Under the pieces are notes generated by a model, which had not been told where the DNA came from, searched no databases, and saw only the letters and a list, made by a program, of their open reading frames with translations. Positions 26,920 to 35,879 of a stretch of 64,000 bases of DNA are shown here, one piece after another (position 1 is the stretch's first letter; each line of letters opens with the position of its first letter). Made by a program: the position numbers and the translations under genes. The DNA comes from Verrucomicrobiota bacterium (GTDB taxonomy: Bacteria > Verrucomicrobiota > Verrucomicrobiia > Opitutales > Opitutaceae). The stretch lies in the NCBI GenBank assembly GCA_016222805.1, contig JACRQG010000027.1, forward strand, positions 186,001 through 250,000, given 5' to 3'.

Positions 26920-29004
26920 TCAGGACCGCCGACCGGCGAGAAGTTCGGCGGCGAGCGCGTCGGCGTCGTAGACCTTGCGCAAGGCCTCGAGGATCGCGCG
27001 GCAGTCGAGGCTGATCGCCCGGGCCTGCACATCCTCGTACGCGAAGTCGCCCACCAGGCTCTGGAGATTGCCGTCGAAGATGATCCCGACGAACTCGCCG
27101 GCTCTGTTCACGACCGGGCTGCCGCTGTTGCCACCGATGATGTCCGGCGTGTGCACGAAGTTGAACGGCACCGTGAGATCGAGGCGGGCCTTCCGTTCCA
27201 TCCAGCGGGCCGGAAGGTCGAACGGCTCCCGATTCCGGTGCTCCGCGTTGCGGGCATAGAACCCGGCAAACGTCGTGTAGGCGGGAATCTCGCGGCCTCC
27301 CTCGCGGTAACCGCGCACCGGGCCGTAGCTCAGGCGCAGGGTAAACGTGGCGTCCGGCCAGCGGCCGGGCCCCTCGATCGCGAACCGGGCCTTCTCGATG
27401 ACCGCGTGGGCCTGCTGCCTGGTTTCCTCGGCGGCCTCCCAGATCTGGCGCAGGCGGCGGGCCTCGGCGTCAACCAGGCGGGCGAGCTCGATGAGCGGGT
27501 CGCGGGCGGCAGCGACCGCTGCGGCCCCGCCGTCGTAGAGCTTCCGGCGAAAGGCGACGTCGCGCACCTGCGTGCCCTGGATGAGGGCGGCGGCCCGCTC
27601 CGCCGGCGACTGTCCGGCGAAGACCTGCTGCACGAGGGGATCCTCGAAGCCGAGATGCTCGGCGAGGAGGGTGAGGGCGTCGGCGAGGAGGACGATCTCG
27701 AGATCGGTGTAGACCGGCTTGGCCGAGAAGAGCCCGAGTTCGAAGGATTCGCGGCGGGCGTCGCCGAACTCCTTCAGGCGTTCGCCATTGGGCTTGGGCC
27801 GTTCGTCCCCGGCCCGCAGGAGGCTGCGGGCGAAGCCGAAGGAATCGCTGGTGAAGGCGTGGGCGCCTTCGAGCAGCCGGTAGCGCGTGAAGATCCGCCG
27901 CTGGGCGGCGACGGCCTCGGCGATGCGATCGTACGCGGCCCGCACTGCGGCGCCGTCGGCACGATCGCCGACCTGGGCCTTGAAGGCCTTTTCCTGGGCG
28001 GCCTTGGGATTCATGATCGCCGGCGAATAGAGCCCGGCCTGGCGACCGTCGTAGACCTTGCGCGAGTTCTGGAAGGTATAGAGGTCGTCGCGGGCGCGAC
28101 GGGCATTTTCCTCGCTGCGCGCCCCCCAGGCGAGCAACAGCACCTCGAGGCGCTTGATGCGCGGCACGACGTAGGGGTACTGCACATCGCGGAGGAACTC
28201 GAGCTCGGCCATGGTGAACTGGCGGTTGGTCGTCCCCGGGTGTCCCGAGACGAAGGTGAGATCGCCTTCCTTCGTCCCTTGCGGCGACCACTTGAGGTAG
28301 TGCTGGATCTTCGCCGGCTGGCCGTTCTCGTAGGCGCGGTAGATCGAGGCATCGAGGTTGTAGCGGGGAAACTCGAAGTTGTCGGGGTCGCCGCCGAAGA
28401 AGGCCGCCTGCTGCTCCGGCGCCCAGACGAGGCGCACGTCGGTGTAGCGCTTGAAGCGATAGAGATGATAGGCGCCGCCCTGGTACAGGGTGACGACATC
28501 GCTGCGCAGGCCGGTCCGGGCCAGCGACTCCTTTTCGATCTCGGCCGTCACCTTGCGACGGGCGGCCGCGGCGGCCTCGCCGGTCGCACCGGCGGGGACC
28601 CCCGCATTCACCCGGGCGGTGACGTCCTCGATGGACTGGAGGACGTTGAGTTCGAGATCGACGAGCTTCTTCTCCTCGGCGAGAGAACGCGCGAGGAAGC
28701 CGTCGCGCAGGTAGTTGTTCTTCTCGTCACTGATCTTCTGCAGGTCATCGGAGGCGACGTGATGGTTGGTGATCACCAGTCCATCCGCGGAGACGAAGGA
28801 GCCCGAGCCGCCGCTGTTGAAGCGGACCGAGGCCTTCATCAGGTGCTCGAGCCAGGCCTCGGTGAGGTCGAAGCCGTACCGGGCCTTGATGGCCTCGCGC
28901 GGAGGTGCCGAGTAGAGCCACATGCCCTCTTCGGCGCGGAGCGACGGGCTGGCCAGGATCAGGCCGGCCAGCAGGGTGGCGGGAAAGCGGGAACGCATTT
29001 GCAT
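26920..29004 (-). CDS. S46-family peptidase (dipeptidyl-peptidase 7/11-like)
   Basis: A 694-residue secreted serine peptidase, close to the usual S46 length of about 700-720. The signal peptide MQMRSRFPATLLAGLILASP ends near LRAEEG, and EGMWL follows as in the family. Catalytic residues are visible: His81/His82 in ITNHHVASDD, Asp in GGDPDNFEFPRYN (D206/D208) and Ser627 in IGGNSGSPVVN. S46 enzymes release dipeptides from oligopeptides in the periplasm. The ATG at 29004 was chosen; a second ATG six bases later would serve equally. The neighbouring divergent gene (29161) encodes an M16 metallopeptidase, so the two may form a peptide-degrading pair. Confidence 0.92.
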   Translation of the reverse strand: MQMRSRFPATLLAGLILASPSLRAEEGMWLYSAPPREAIKARYGFDLTEAWLEHLMKASVRFNSGGSGSFVSADGLVITNHHVASDDLQKISDEKNNYLRDGFLARSLAEEKKLVDLELNVLQSIEDVTARVNAGVPAGATGEAAAAARRKVTAEIEKESLARTGLRSDVVTLYQGGAYHLYRFKRYTDVRLVWAPEQQAAFFGGDPDNFEFPRYNLDASIYRAYENGQPAKIQHYLKWSPQGTKEGDLTFVSGHPGTTNRQFTMAELEFLRDVQYPYVVPRIKRLEVLLLAWGARSEENARRARDDLYTFQNSRKVYDGRQAGLYSPAIMNPKAAQEKAFKAQVGDRADGAAVRAAYDRIAEAVAAQRRIFTRYRLLEGAHAFTSDSFGFARSLLRAGDERPKPNGERLKEFGDARRESFELGLFSAKPVYTDLEIVLLADALTLLAEHLGFEDPLVQQVFAGQSPAERAAALIQGTQVRDVAFRRKLYDGGAAAVAAARDPLIELARLVDAEARRLRQIWEAAEETRQQAHAVIEKARFAIEGPGRWPDATFTLRLSYGPVRGYREGGREIPAYTTFAGFYARNAEHRNREPFDLPARWMERKARLDLTVPFNFVHTPDIIGGNSGSPVVNRAGEFVGIIFDGNLQSLVGDFAYEDVQARAISLDCRAILEALRKVYDADALAAELLAGRRS

Positions 29005-29160
29005 AGGCGGCAACCACTGGCGAACGCGCGTCAGGGGGGCGAGCCGGAAGCGACGAACCACGTGCCGGGGAGGCGGGAGGCGCGTCCGCCTCGAGGGGGC
29101 GCCGGGCATGGCTGTGAGGTTGAAGTTCGGCAATCTTCGCCCACCGTAACCGGGTCTTCC

Positions 29161-32013
29161 ATGCGCGCGCTCCTGCTCCTTGCGTCGGTCTGCACCCTGG
29201 TGCCCAACCTGCCGGCGGCGCGGACCCCCGAGATTGCAGGGCCACGGTCCGGCCGCTGGGCGCATGAAGCCCCCCGCAGCCTGGCGCCGGACCCGACGGT
29301 GGTCTGGGGCCGGCTCGACAACGGATTCCGCTACGCGCTGCTGCCGCATCGCGGCGTGCCGGGACGCGTGGCCATGCAGTTCATCGTCCTGGCGGGGTCG
29401 CTGGATGAGCAGGCCGACGAACTCGGAATGGCGCATTACGTCGAGCACCTCGCGTTCGGAGGCACCCGAAATTTCCTGCCTGGCCAGATGATCCTGCTGT
29501 TCCAGCGGCTGGGGGTGGAATACGGCAGCGACGTCAATGCGATCACCACCTTTGACTACACCGCCTACCGGCTGGATTTCAGCGAGAATCAACCCGGCCT
29601 GTTGCGCGACGGCCTGCGGCTGTTTCGGGATTTCGGCGACGGCCTGACCTTTGATCCCGCCATGATCGAGCGGGAGCGGCGGGTGGTGCTGGCGGAATTG
29701 CGGAACCGCAACACGCTGTCGGGCCAGCAGCAGCAGGCGTCGCTGCCGGTGGTGTTTCGCGGTCTGCAGTTCCCGCAGCGGTCCCCGGGAGGGAGCGAGG
29801 CGCAGATTGCCGGTTTCACCCGCGAGAAGTTCCTGCAGTTTTACCAGCGGAACTACCGGCCGGACCTGATGGTGCTGGTCGCCACGGGGGATTTTGACCG
29901 CGCCGCGATGGAGGCGCAGGTGCGGGAGATTTTCGGCGACATGGTCCGGCCCACGACCCCGGTGCCCGCCCGGGCGGAAGGAAAGCTCGATGCCCGGACC
30001 CTGCGGGCCGGCGTGTTTCGCATCAACGGCGTCAGTTCAGCCGCGACCGAGGTCTCCTCGGTCGCGCCGCTCCCGGGCCGGCTCGATGCCCGCGAGACCC
30101 AGGTGGAACGGCAGCGCCGGGAGTTTGTGATGGAAGTCTTTGCTGAGCGCCTGCGGCGGGATGGCGCCGGAGGCGGGGCGCAGGCGGGATACGAGGAACT
30201 CCTCGGCAACGGGGTGGCGACGGCGTCATTGGGGGTCCCGGCACCAGCCTGGTCGGAGGGCCTGCAGTCGGTCGATCAACTCGTGCGCCTGACCCTGGAG
30301 CGGGGGCTGGATCCGGTCGATGTCGAGAATCACCGGCGGCGGCAGTTGCGGCTGGCGGCGCATCTGGCGGAGCAGGTGCCGACCCTCGACCCGGGGGTTC
30401 TGAACGAGGCTCTGACGGAGTCGATTACGGCGCACGCTGTCTACCCCGGAGTCGGGCAGATTCACGCCTGGATGCGGGAATGGCTGGAGCGGTTCACCGC
30501 CGCCGAAGCGCAAAAGGTGTTCCGCAGCCTGTGGACGCCGGAGGCGATGGCGTTTCATGTCGCCGGCGGCGTCGACCTGGAGTTGACGCCGGAGAAGGTG
30601 CTGCAGGCCGTGCAGAAGGGGCGGCGGGGCGGGTTGAACCACGTGATGCCGCGCCAGCGGCGCGACGTGCCGTTCCAGCTGCCGGCGTTCGCCAGCCCGA
30701 CGACGGTGACCGCTCGGCAGGAAATCGCGCCGCTGGGAGCGAGTCTGCTGCGGTTTGGGAACAACGTGCGGCTGAACTTCATTCCCGGCCGGCAGGAGCC
30801 GGGGATCGTGCACGCGGTAGTGCGGGTCGGAACCGGACTTCTCGAGATGCCGGGAAACAAGCCGGCGCTGAAGGAATACGGCCTGAACACCCTGCTGGCG
30901 AGCGGCGCGGTGCATTTCCGGCCCGAGCAGTTTGCGGCTCTCACCGAGGAGCGATTGCTGCAGTTCGGCTTCGACGTGGCGGACCGCGACGCCTTCACCT
31001 TCCGCGGTGTGATGGCGGCGGAGCAACTGGAGGTCTTCCTCGGGCTTGTCGCCGACATCCTGCACGCCCCGGTCTTCAACAGCTTCGTGCACCGGGACCA
31101 GCGGAGCCAGGCGTTCCTGGGCCGGGCCGCGGCCACGACCGGCCTGGCCGAGGGGCTGCGCGAGCTGACCGATCACCTGTTCAAGGGCGACCCGCGATTC
31201 ATGGGTGGCTCGCCGCTCGACTACCTCTCGATGAGCGTGATCGATGTGCGTCGCTGGATGGAACCGTCCCTGGCGCGGGGTTACGTGGAGGCGACCATTG
31301 TCGGGGATGTACCGGAGGCCGCGGTGGTCGGCACCGTGGGTCGGACTCTGGGGGCGCTGCGGCCGCGCGCCGACCGTAAGGCGACGGCGACGTCACCTCG
31401 CCCGGTGAAAGTGACCGCGGAGCCGGGGTTCAAGCGGATCGAGTTTGTCGGCGAACAGAACGTGGGCCTCGTGGTGGGCACCTGGCCGATCACGGTGGCG
31501 CTCCATGTCAGGGATCAGGCCGCGCTGGAAGTCCTGGCGAAGATCCTGGAACTGCGCGTGCGGGCGGAGGTGCGGGAGAAACTGGGCCTGGCGTACTCGC
31601 CGTCGGCAGAGTTCCAGCCGTATGATGGTTTTCCGGATTTTGCCCTGCTGCGCACCCAGATCGACTGCGCCCCAAACGACTCCGCGCGAGTGGCGCCATT
31701 GATCACGGCCATCGGCGCCCGGCTCGCCGCGGAGGGTGTGACGGAGGGCGAGTTCATCGGTGCGCGCGGCATCCTGCAGGGGCAGCTGCGGCAGGCGTTT
31801 CGCGAAAATGCGTTCCTGGTCACCACGCTGATGCGGGCCCAGGAGCGACCGGAAGAGGCCGCGGAGATCGTGGCCCTGCACGACGGGCTCCTGAAGGAAA
31901 TCACGCAGGCGGAGGTGAACCAGTGGGCGGCCCGGGTTCTCGGTCCGTCCAATTGCCGCAGTGCGGCGGTGGTGCCGAAGGCCTTTGTCGGGGTGTTCGA
32001 CGCGGCGCGCTGA
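29161..32013 (+). CDS. M16-family zinc metallopeptidase (insulinase/pitrilysin type)
   Basis: A 950-residue exported protein (signal peptide MRALLLLASVCTLVPNLPAA). The first M16 domain has the inverted zinc motif H92-Y-V-E95-H96 (MAHYVEHLAF) with the downstream acidic segment ERERRVVLAELRNRN. An inactive-type second M16 domain starts near FQLPAFASPTTVTAR and includes VREKLGLAYSPSAEFQ, the Arg/Tyr region that completes the active site in the family. The start was set at 29161 because it begins the signal peptide and the upstream open frame back to 26701 is only antisense to the S46 gene. It is divergent from the S46 peptidase, with 156 bp between start codons that must contain both promoters. 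Confidence 0.9.
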   Translation: MRALLLLASVCTLVPNLPAARTPEIAGPRSGRWAHEAPRSLAPDPTVVWGRLDNGFRYALLPHRGVPGRVAMQFIVLAGSLDEQADELGMAHYVEHLAFGGTRNFLPGQMILLFQRLGVEYGSDVNAITTFDYTAYRLDFSENQPGLLRDGLRLFRDFGDGLTFDPAMIERERRVVLAELRNRNTLSGQQQQASLPVVFRGLQFPQRSPGGSEAQIAGFTREKFLQFYQRNYRPDLMVLVATGDFDRAAMEAQVREIFGDMVRPTTPVPARAEGKLDARTLRAGVFRINGVSSAATEVSSVAPLPGRLDARETQVERQRREFVMEVFAERLRRDGAGGGAQAGYEELLGNGVATASLGVPAPAWSEGLQSVDQLVRLTLERGLDPVDVENHRRRQLRLAAHLAEQVPTLDPGVLNEALTESITAHAVYPGVGQIHAWMREWLERFTAAEAQKVFRSLWTPEAMAFHVAGGVDLELTPEKVLQAVQKGRRGGLNHVMPRQRRDVPFQLPAFASPTTVTARQEIAPLGASLLRFGNNVRLNFIPGRQEPGIVHAVVRVGTGLLEMPGNKPALKEYGLNTLLASGAVHFRPEQFAALTEERLLQFGFDVADRDAFTFRGVMAAEQLEVFLGLVADILHAPVFNSFVHRDQRSQAFLGRAAATTGLAEGLRELTDHLFKGDPRFMGGSPLDYLSMSVIDVRRWMEPSLARGYVEATIVGDVPEAAVVGTVGRTLGALRPRADRKATATSPRPVKVTAEPGFKRIEFVGEQNVGLVVGTWPITVALHVRDQAALEVLAKILELRVRAEVREKLGLAYSPSAEFQPYDGFPDFALLRTQIDCAPNDSARVAPLITAIGARLAAEGVTEGEFIGARGILQGQLRQAFRENAFLVTTLMRAQERPEEAAEIVALHDGLLKEITQAEVNQWAARVLGPSNCRSAAVVPKAFVGVFDAAR

Positions 32014-32083
32014 ACCGGAGGTGCTGCGGTGCCCGCCGGAGGGAAGGGGCGACCGAACCACCAACGGTGCCCGAACGGATCCT

Positions 32084-32494
32084 TCAGCGCCGTCGGCGGT
32101 AGGTGTCCTGGTAGTAGACGAGGGTATCGAGATTGCGGATCTCGATCACGCCGCCGGAACCGGGCCAGAGGCCGGGTTGCCGGCCCCGATGCCCGAATTC
32201 GGCGCGGTCCGAGAGGGTGGCCTGGCTCCACGGGCGGCCCAGTTCCGAAAACTCGACGCGACCGTCCGGGTGCAGGACGATCACGCGGTCTCCCGGGCGA
32301 TCTCCGGTGGTGAAGCGCCCGGCGAGTTCCCGCCAGCGCGCCGTCGCCTCGGCGGCGTCGGCGACGGGTGTCGGGGCCGGGCGCGCGTGCACATCGTCCA
32401 GCCGGCGAACTTGCCGCACGGTGTGGGCCAGGAGGACGCCGGAGCCGAGCAGCAGCGTCGCGGCGAGCAAGCGGGAGCGAAGGTTCGGGCTCAT
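32084..32494 (-). CDS. Small membrane-anchored protein of unknown function
   Basis: 136 residues. An N-terminal hydrophobic segment (about 8-24, LLAATLLLGSGVLLAHTV) is followed by a soluble part with RVIVLHPDGRVEFSELG and a basic tail (TYRRRR). It is not a recognised family. Its ATG overlaps the stop of the 55-codon ORF upstream (ATGA at 32491-32494), and it is the last gene of a four-gene minus-strand run with a pseudopilin-like protein, so it may act in the same envelope function. It converges with the M16 gene. Confidence 0.65.
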   Translation of the reverse strand: MSPNLRSRLLAATLLLGSGVLLAHTVRQVRRLDDVHARPAPTPVADAAEATARWRELAGRFTTGDRPGDRVIVLHPDGRVEFSELGRPWSQATLSDRAEFGHRGRQPGLWPGSGGVIEIRNLDTLVYYQDTYRRRR

Positions 32495-32658
32495 TGTACC
32501 TTCTTCCCCATGCCCATGCGGGCCGCTCCCGAAGCTGGAGCCGCCTGGGAACGAACCTGAAGCGTGGTCGAGGCCGAGACCACGGCGTCGCTGGGCTCCG
32601 ACGCGGGATCCGCGGAGTCGTTGCGAAGGGATGCGTTCACGGGGGCGGCAGGTCTCAT
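32491..32658 (-). CDS. Possible 55-residue small protein in the pseudopilin operon
   Basis: A small ORF that starts 13 bp after the pseudopilin stop and ends with TGA overlapping the ATG of the next gene. The tight spacing on both sides is the main support. The product is Ala/Ser-rich without a hydrophobic segment or recognised domain (starts MRPAAPVNAS, ends GMGKKVQ). It could be a real small protein or a fortuitous frame in a 177-bp gap. Confidence 0.4.
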   Translation of the reverse strand: MRPAAPVNASLRNDSADPASEPSDAVVSASTTLQVRSQAAPASGAARMGMGKKVQ

Positions 32659-32671
32659 CGCGGAGCGGACT

Positions 32672-33205
32672 TCAGTGCTCCAGCACCAGCACGGGCTGCT
32701 GCCGGAATCCGAGGCGAAACCGGCCGGTGTCGAGGTTTCCGTCGTCCAGTTGCTGATCGAGGGCGGCGAGCAGCGTCCGGTCCGGGCTGACCTGTTCCCG
32801 ACCGACAGACAGGATGAGCAGCGCGGCTCGATAGCGCTCCCCCCGCTGCAGCGTGTAAGGCGCCCAGGCATAGTGGCCGCCGATGGGCGAGGGGGCCTGC
32901 CAGCGGGCGCGCTCGACCCGTTCGGTCATGCCGGTGGGAACTTCGGCGGGGGCGCCCGCGTCGGGCGGCCAATCCCCGCGGTCATGGGCGAACTTCTGGA
33001 AGGCCTCGGCGAAGGCCCGCAGGTCGGCGGCGGTGGCGGCGACCTGGGCCGCGCGCTGGCGATCGCGCCACCAGGGCAGGCCCGCGGCGGCGGCCAGGCT
33101 AAGGGCGAAGAGCGCGACCGAGGCGGCGACGAGGGAGAAACCCGCGCGGGGGTCGCCCTGGTGGCGGCGAATCCGCGAGGCACGTGACTGGAAGCGGTGA
33201 GGCAA
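32672..33205 (-). CDS. Orphan type II/IV pseudopilin-like protein
   Basis: 177 residues. A basic leader (1-20) is followed by AGFSLVAASVALFALSLAAA, a prepilin-like cleavage site (G|F) and hydrophobic helix. Position +5 is Ala instead of the usual Glu, which in type II secretion is a feature of the tip pseudopilin GspK rather than the major one. The globular part has FQKFAHDRGDWPPDAGAPAE, like the pseudopilin stretch where a short acid/Gly/Pro turn follows the helix. It lies 6 bp downstream of a polytopic membrane gene and upstream of two small genes. No secretin, ATPase or prepilin peptidase gene is nearby, so its assembly partners must be elsewhere. Confidence 0.7.
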   Translation of the reverse strand: MPHRFQSRASRIRRHQGDPRAGFSLVAASVALFALSLAAAAGLPWWRDRQRAAQVAATAADLRAFAEAFQKFAHDRGDWPPDAGAPAEVPTGMTERVERARWQAPSPIGGHYAWAPYTLQRGERYRAALLILSVGREQVSPDRTLLAALDQQLDDGNLDTGRFRLGFRQQPVLVLEH

Positions 33206-33211
33206 GCGGGT

Positions 33212-33787
33212 TCATTCCGTCCTCGCCGGCGCCGTGCGCACCAGGAGGAGAACCTGGGTCGCCAACAGCAGCGGCAGCAGGAAGGTCGGATAGAGACTCA
33301 ACGGGAGCACGGAGAACGCCCGCACCTGCAGGGGGTAAGACAGGCTCAGCCGGGTCAGCGTGAAGGCGAGCAGGAGCAGGTTGATGCAGCCGACGATGCT
33401 CCAGATGCGGATGGCGCGCTGGCGCGACTCCGGCGCGAGCGGGGCCAGGGCGACCGGCAGGCCCATCACGGCGATGATGGTTTCGCCGATGCCACCCGGG
33501 AGAACAAAGGCGCGGGGAAGGTCGCCTTCGCGGTGCAGCCAGAGGAAATAAATCCCGACCAACCGGACCACGTGCAGCACGACCAGGGTGCGGTCGTCAA
33601 TGTTGTCGAACCAATCACGCAGCAGCGGGAGCCGCCGCACGGCGAGGATCGGCAGGGCTGCGAGGGCCAGCATCAGGCTGGCGAAGGCTAGCGGGGGCAG
33701 TCGTTGCAGCACCAGCCAATGACCGGCGGCGACAGCCCCGCCAAACCACAACCAAAGAAGCGTGCGGACGAGAAGGGCGGCGGACAT
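33212..33787 (-). CDS. Polytopic membrane protein of unknown function
   Basis: 191 residues with about six hydrophobic segments (for example LPPLAFASLMLALAALPILA and LYPTFLLPLLLATQVLLLV). There are few charged residues except in short loops such as RDWFDNIDDRT. No family was recognised. The stop is 6 bp before the pseudopilin-like start, so they are probably co-transcribed. It is the first gene of the small operon 33787-32084. Confidence 0.7.
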   Translation of the reverse strand: MSAALLVRTLLWLWFGGAVAAGHWLVLQRLPPLAFASLMLALAALPILAVRRLPLLRDWFDNIDDRTLVVLHVVRLVGIYFLWLHREGDLPRAFVLPGGIGETIIAVMGLPVALAPLAPESRQRAIRIWSIVGCINLLLLAFTLTRLSLSYPLQVRAFSVLPLSLYPTFLLPLLLATQVLLLVRTAPARTE

Positions 33788-33895
33788 GTGCGCCCATCCT
33801 CAAGGCCGGGGCCACGCGGCGGCGAGCCTTTCCCGGCGGCGGATGGAGGCGACAGAGGCTAGTCGCGCCCCCGATCGCACGGAGGTTTCGTTCGC

Positions 33896-33926
33896 TCCCG
33901 CCCGGGTGATCCTGATCGCGGGCGGA
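33896..33926 (-). terminator. Candidate terminator hairpin after the TolC-like gene
   Basis: TCCCGCCCG (33896-33904) pairs with CGGGCGGA (33919-33926) with one bulged base and a 14-base loop. It begins 3 bp after the stop of the minus-strand TolC-like gene. No T-run follows, so the call rests on position and stem. Confidence 0.3.
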
Positions 33927-33929
33927 AGT

Positions 33930-35462
33930 CTATTCCGGCAGCTGCACCTTGAACCGCTGGAGGGAGGTGCCCTCGAGACGGCGGAGGTCCGAGACGGCGC
34001 GGCGCAGGGCGAGCTTGGCGGTGAGCTCCGCGTTGCGGGCGCTCTCCAGGTCGTCCTGGAACTGGAGGACGATGCGACTGGTTGAGAGGCCGGCGTCGAA
34101 CCGGGCCTTCTGCTGGTCATACTGGCGCGCCGCGAGTTCGGTGGCCTTGGCGGCGATTTCCACTGCGACCAAGTTGGTCTCCACGGCGCGGACGGCGATG
34201 CGCACATCGAGCATGAGCTGCGCCTCAAGCTGTTCGAGGCGGATCTTGGACGACGAGAGGTTGTTTGCGGCCTGGCGCAGGCGCGCCTTGTCGGCCTGTT
34301 GTCCCCACGGCATCGAGTAATTGAGGCCCAGCGCCCAGTTGTTGCCGTGGTCATTGGGGAGGTTGGCGATCGCCTGGCCGTAGTTGGCGCTGGTCGTGCG
34401 CGCGCTGTAGCCGACGGAGGCGACGAGATCGAGGTCGGGCAGGGCGCTGCGTTTGGCGGTCGTGAGCGCGATCTCCATCTGCTTGATCGTCTGTTCCTGC
34501 GAAAGGGTGTCCGGGAAGAACTCGCGCGCGAGCTTGTAGGACTGGGCGAAGTTCGGCTTGCCCTCGTTGTACGGATCGAACGCCACCGGGCCGGGCCGCA
34601 CGTCGAAGGAGCCCGCATTGATGACGTTGAGCAGCCGCTCCTCGGCATCGCGCACCGCCTGTTCGCGCTGGACGAGGGTGTTGCGGGCGCGGGCCACGCC
34701 GACCTCGGCCGAGAGGACGTCGAGGTCGGTCATCACGCCGGTGGACCGGCGGGCCTTGTTTTCGTCGAAGAGCCGCTGGTTCGCGTCGAGGGAAAGCTGG
34801 GCGATGCGGAACGCCTCGCGCGCGGCGACGAGGTTGTAATAGGCGTTCTCCGTGTTGGCGACGGTGGTGAGGACGTTGCTCTTGTAGGTGGTCGTCGCGA
34901 TGCCGAAGGCGAGGCGGGCGGTGTCGAGCGCGGCCATGGCGGCCTGCCGGCCGAAGTTGCTGAGCAGGGGCTGCGTGAGGTTCGCCGAGACCCCGTTGTT
35001 GTAGGCCGGGTTGAAGAGGGCGTTCGTCGAGTTGGTGGCGGCCCGGCTGACATTGGTCGTGACGCTCAGCGTGGCGTTGGTGGCGGTGATCCGGGGCAGG
35101 CTAACCCCGGCACGCATCACGGTGTTGTCGGTGCGCGGACCCTGGGTCGCGGTGCCGTCCAGGCGGCTCGTGGTCGAGGCGGACTGGTTGACCGAGCGGG
35201 TGATGTTGGCCGTAAGCGTGGGGTCAAAACCCGCCTCCTGGATCTTTACGTTCTCCTTCGAGTTGTCGCGGGTGATCGCCTGGATCTGCAGGCTGAAGCT
35301 CTTCTGGAGCGCCAGCGCCATGGCTTCCTCGAGCGAGAACGGCTTGTCCGGCGAGATCAGGATCGCCGGGGCACTGCCGGGGGCTTGGGCCTTGGGCTGG
35401 GCCAGGGCGCAGGTCGAACTCAGACTCAGCAGGAGCAGGGCGCGGACGAGGTGGCGATGCAT
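33930..35462 (-). CDS. TolC-family outer membrane efflux protein
   Basis: 510 residues with a signal peptide (MHRHLVRALLLLSLSSTCALA). It has the two-repeat TolC architecture: SLEEAMALALQKSFSLQIQA starts repeat one, and long heptad-like helices follow (VGVARARNTLVQREQAVRDAEERLL; LRQAANNLSSSKIRLEQLEA). FNPAYNNGVSANLTQPLLSNFG matches the TolC beta-strand region. The ATG at 35462 precedes the signal peptide; 40 upstream codons were excluded. It would form the outer-membrane channel of a tripartite exporter or secretion system. No membrane-fusion or pump gene is adjacent. Confidence 0.9.
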   Translation of the reverse strand: MHRHLVRALLLLSLSSTCALAQPKAQAPGSAPAILISPDKPFSLEEAMALALQKSFSLQIQAITRDNSKENVKIQEAGFDPTLTANITRSVNQSASTTSRLDGTATQGPRTDNTVMRAGVSLPRITATNATLSVTTNVSRAATNSTNALFNPAYNNGVSANLTQPLLSNFGRQAAMAALDTARLAFGIATTTYKSNVLTTVANTENAYYNLVAAREAFRIAQLSLDANQRLFDENKARRSTGVMTDLDVLSAEVGVARARNTLVQREQAVRDAEERLLNVINAGSFDVRPGPVAFDPYNEGKPNFAQSYKLAREFFPDTLSQEQTIKQMEIALTTAKRSALPDLDLVASVGYSARTTSANYGQAIANLPNDHGNNWALGLNYSMPWGQQADKARLRQAANNLSSSKIRLEQLEAQLMLDVRIAVRAVETNLVAVEIAAKATELAARQYDQQKARFDAGLSTSRIVLQFQDDLESARNAELTAKLALRRAVSDLRRLEGTSLQRFKVQLPE

Positions 35463-35526
35463 GGCGAAGGAAAGGGAGCGAGAGGTGGCGGACGGTGCTG
35501 CGAAGAACACGGGGGCGAAGGGAAAG

Positions 35527-35775
35527 TTACTGCCTTTCATATTCGCCCCCAGGAGTGCGCTTGAACACGCTGAAGCCGGCATCTCTGGCGCGCGAGACGG
35601 AAAGTGGGGCCGAAAGTTTCGGCGAATTTACCGGCTGGACCGTCACCTGCCGGATCGGCTGGCCGCAGCGCGGACAGGCCGTGAGATCGGGGCTGCCGGC
35701 GGCCTGACGGTGCTCGAAGCCCGTGCCGCAAAGGCGGCAGGGGGTCGTCAGCGGGGCATAGAACCGGAGCGGCAT
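35527..35775 (-). CDS. FmdB-type zinc-ribbon protein
   Basis: 82 residues. Two CxxC pairs (C13/C16 and C34/C37) would bind one zinc. The spacing and the C-terminal GFSVFKRTPGGEYERQ match small zinc-ribbon proteins of the FmdB/putative regulatory family, seen throughout Verrucomicrobiota. The ATG at 35775 (MPLRFYAP) is preferred; the frame extends antisense-like to 35883. It lies between the PpiD-like and TolC-like genes on the same strand, 104 bp after the former and 64 bp before the latter. Function is unknown. Confidence 0.75.
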   Translation of the reverse strand: MPLRFYAPLTTPCRLCGTGFEHRQAAGSPDLTACPRCGQPIRQVTVQPVNSPKLSAPLSVSRARDAGFSVFKRTPGGEYERQ

Positions 35776-35879
35776 GAGCCCTCTTTCATGCACAACTCCG
35801 CGGGCCATGGAAAGCCCGAGTTCGCGGGCGGCGTTACCGCGGGACCGGCGGCCGGAAGGCGGGACCACCGGCGGCCGGT

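Noticed and set aside
21902-26971. Long plus-strand frames of 753 and 718 codons opposite PFOR
   Set aside because: Shadows of PFOR with biased composition and no domain or ribosome-binding support.
26701-29160. In-frame upstream extension of the M16 gene
   Set aside because: It is antisense to the S46 peptidase, and the signal peptide starts at 29161, so the extension is not translated.
34299-35564. 421-codon plus-strand frame opposite the TolC-like gene
   Set aside because: Antisense to an intact TolC-family gene and without family features.
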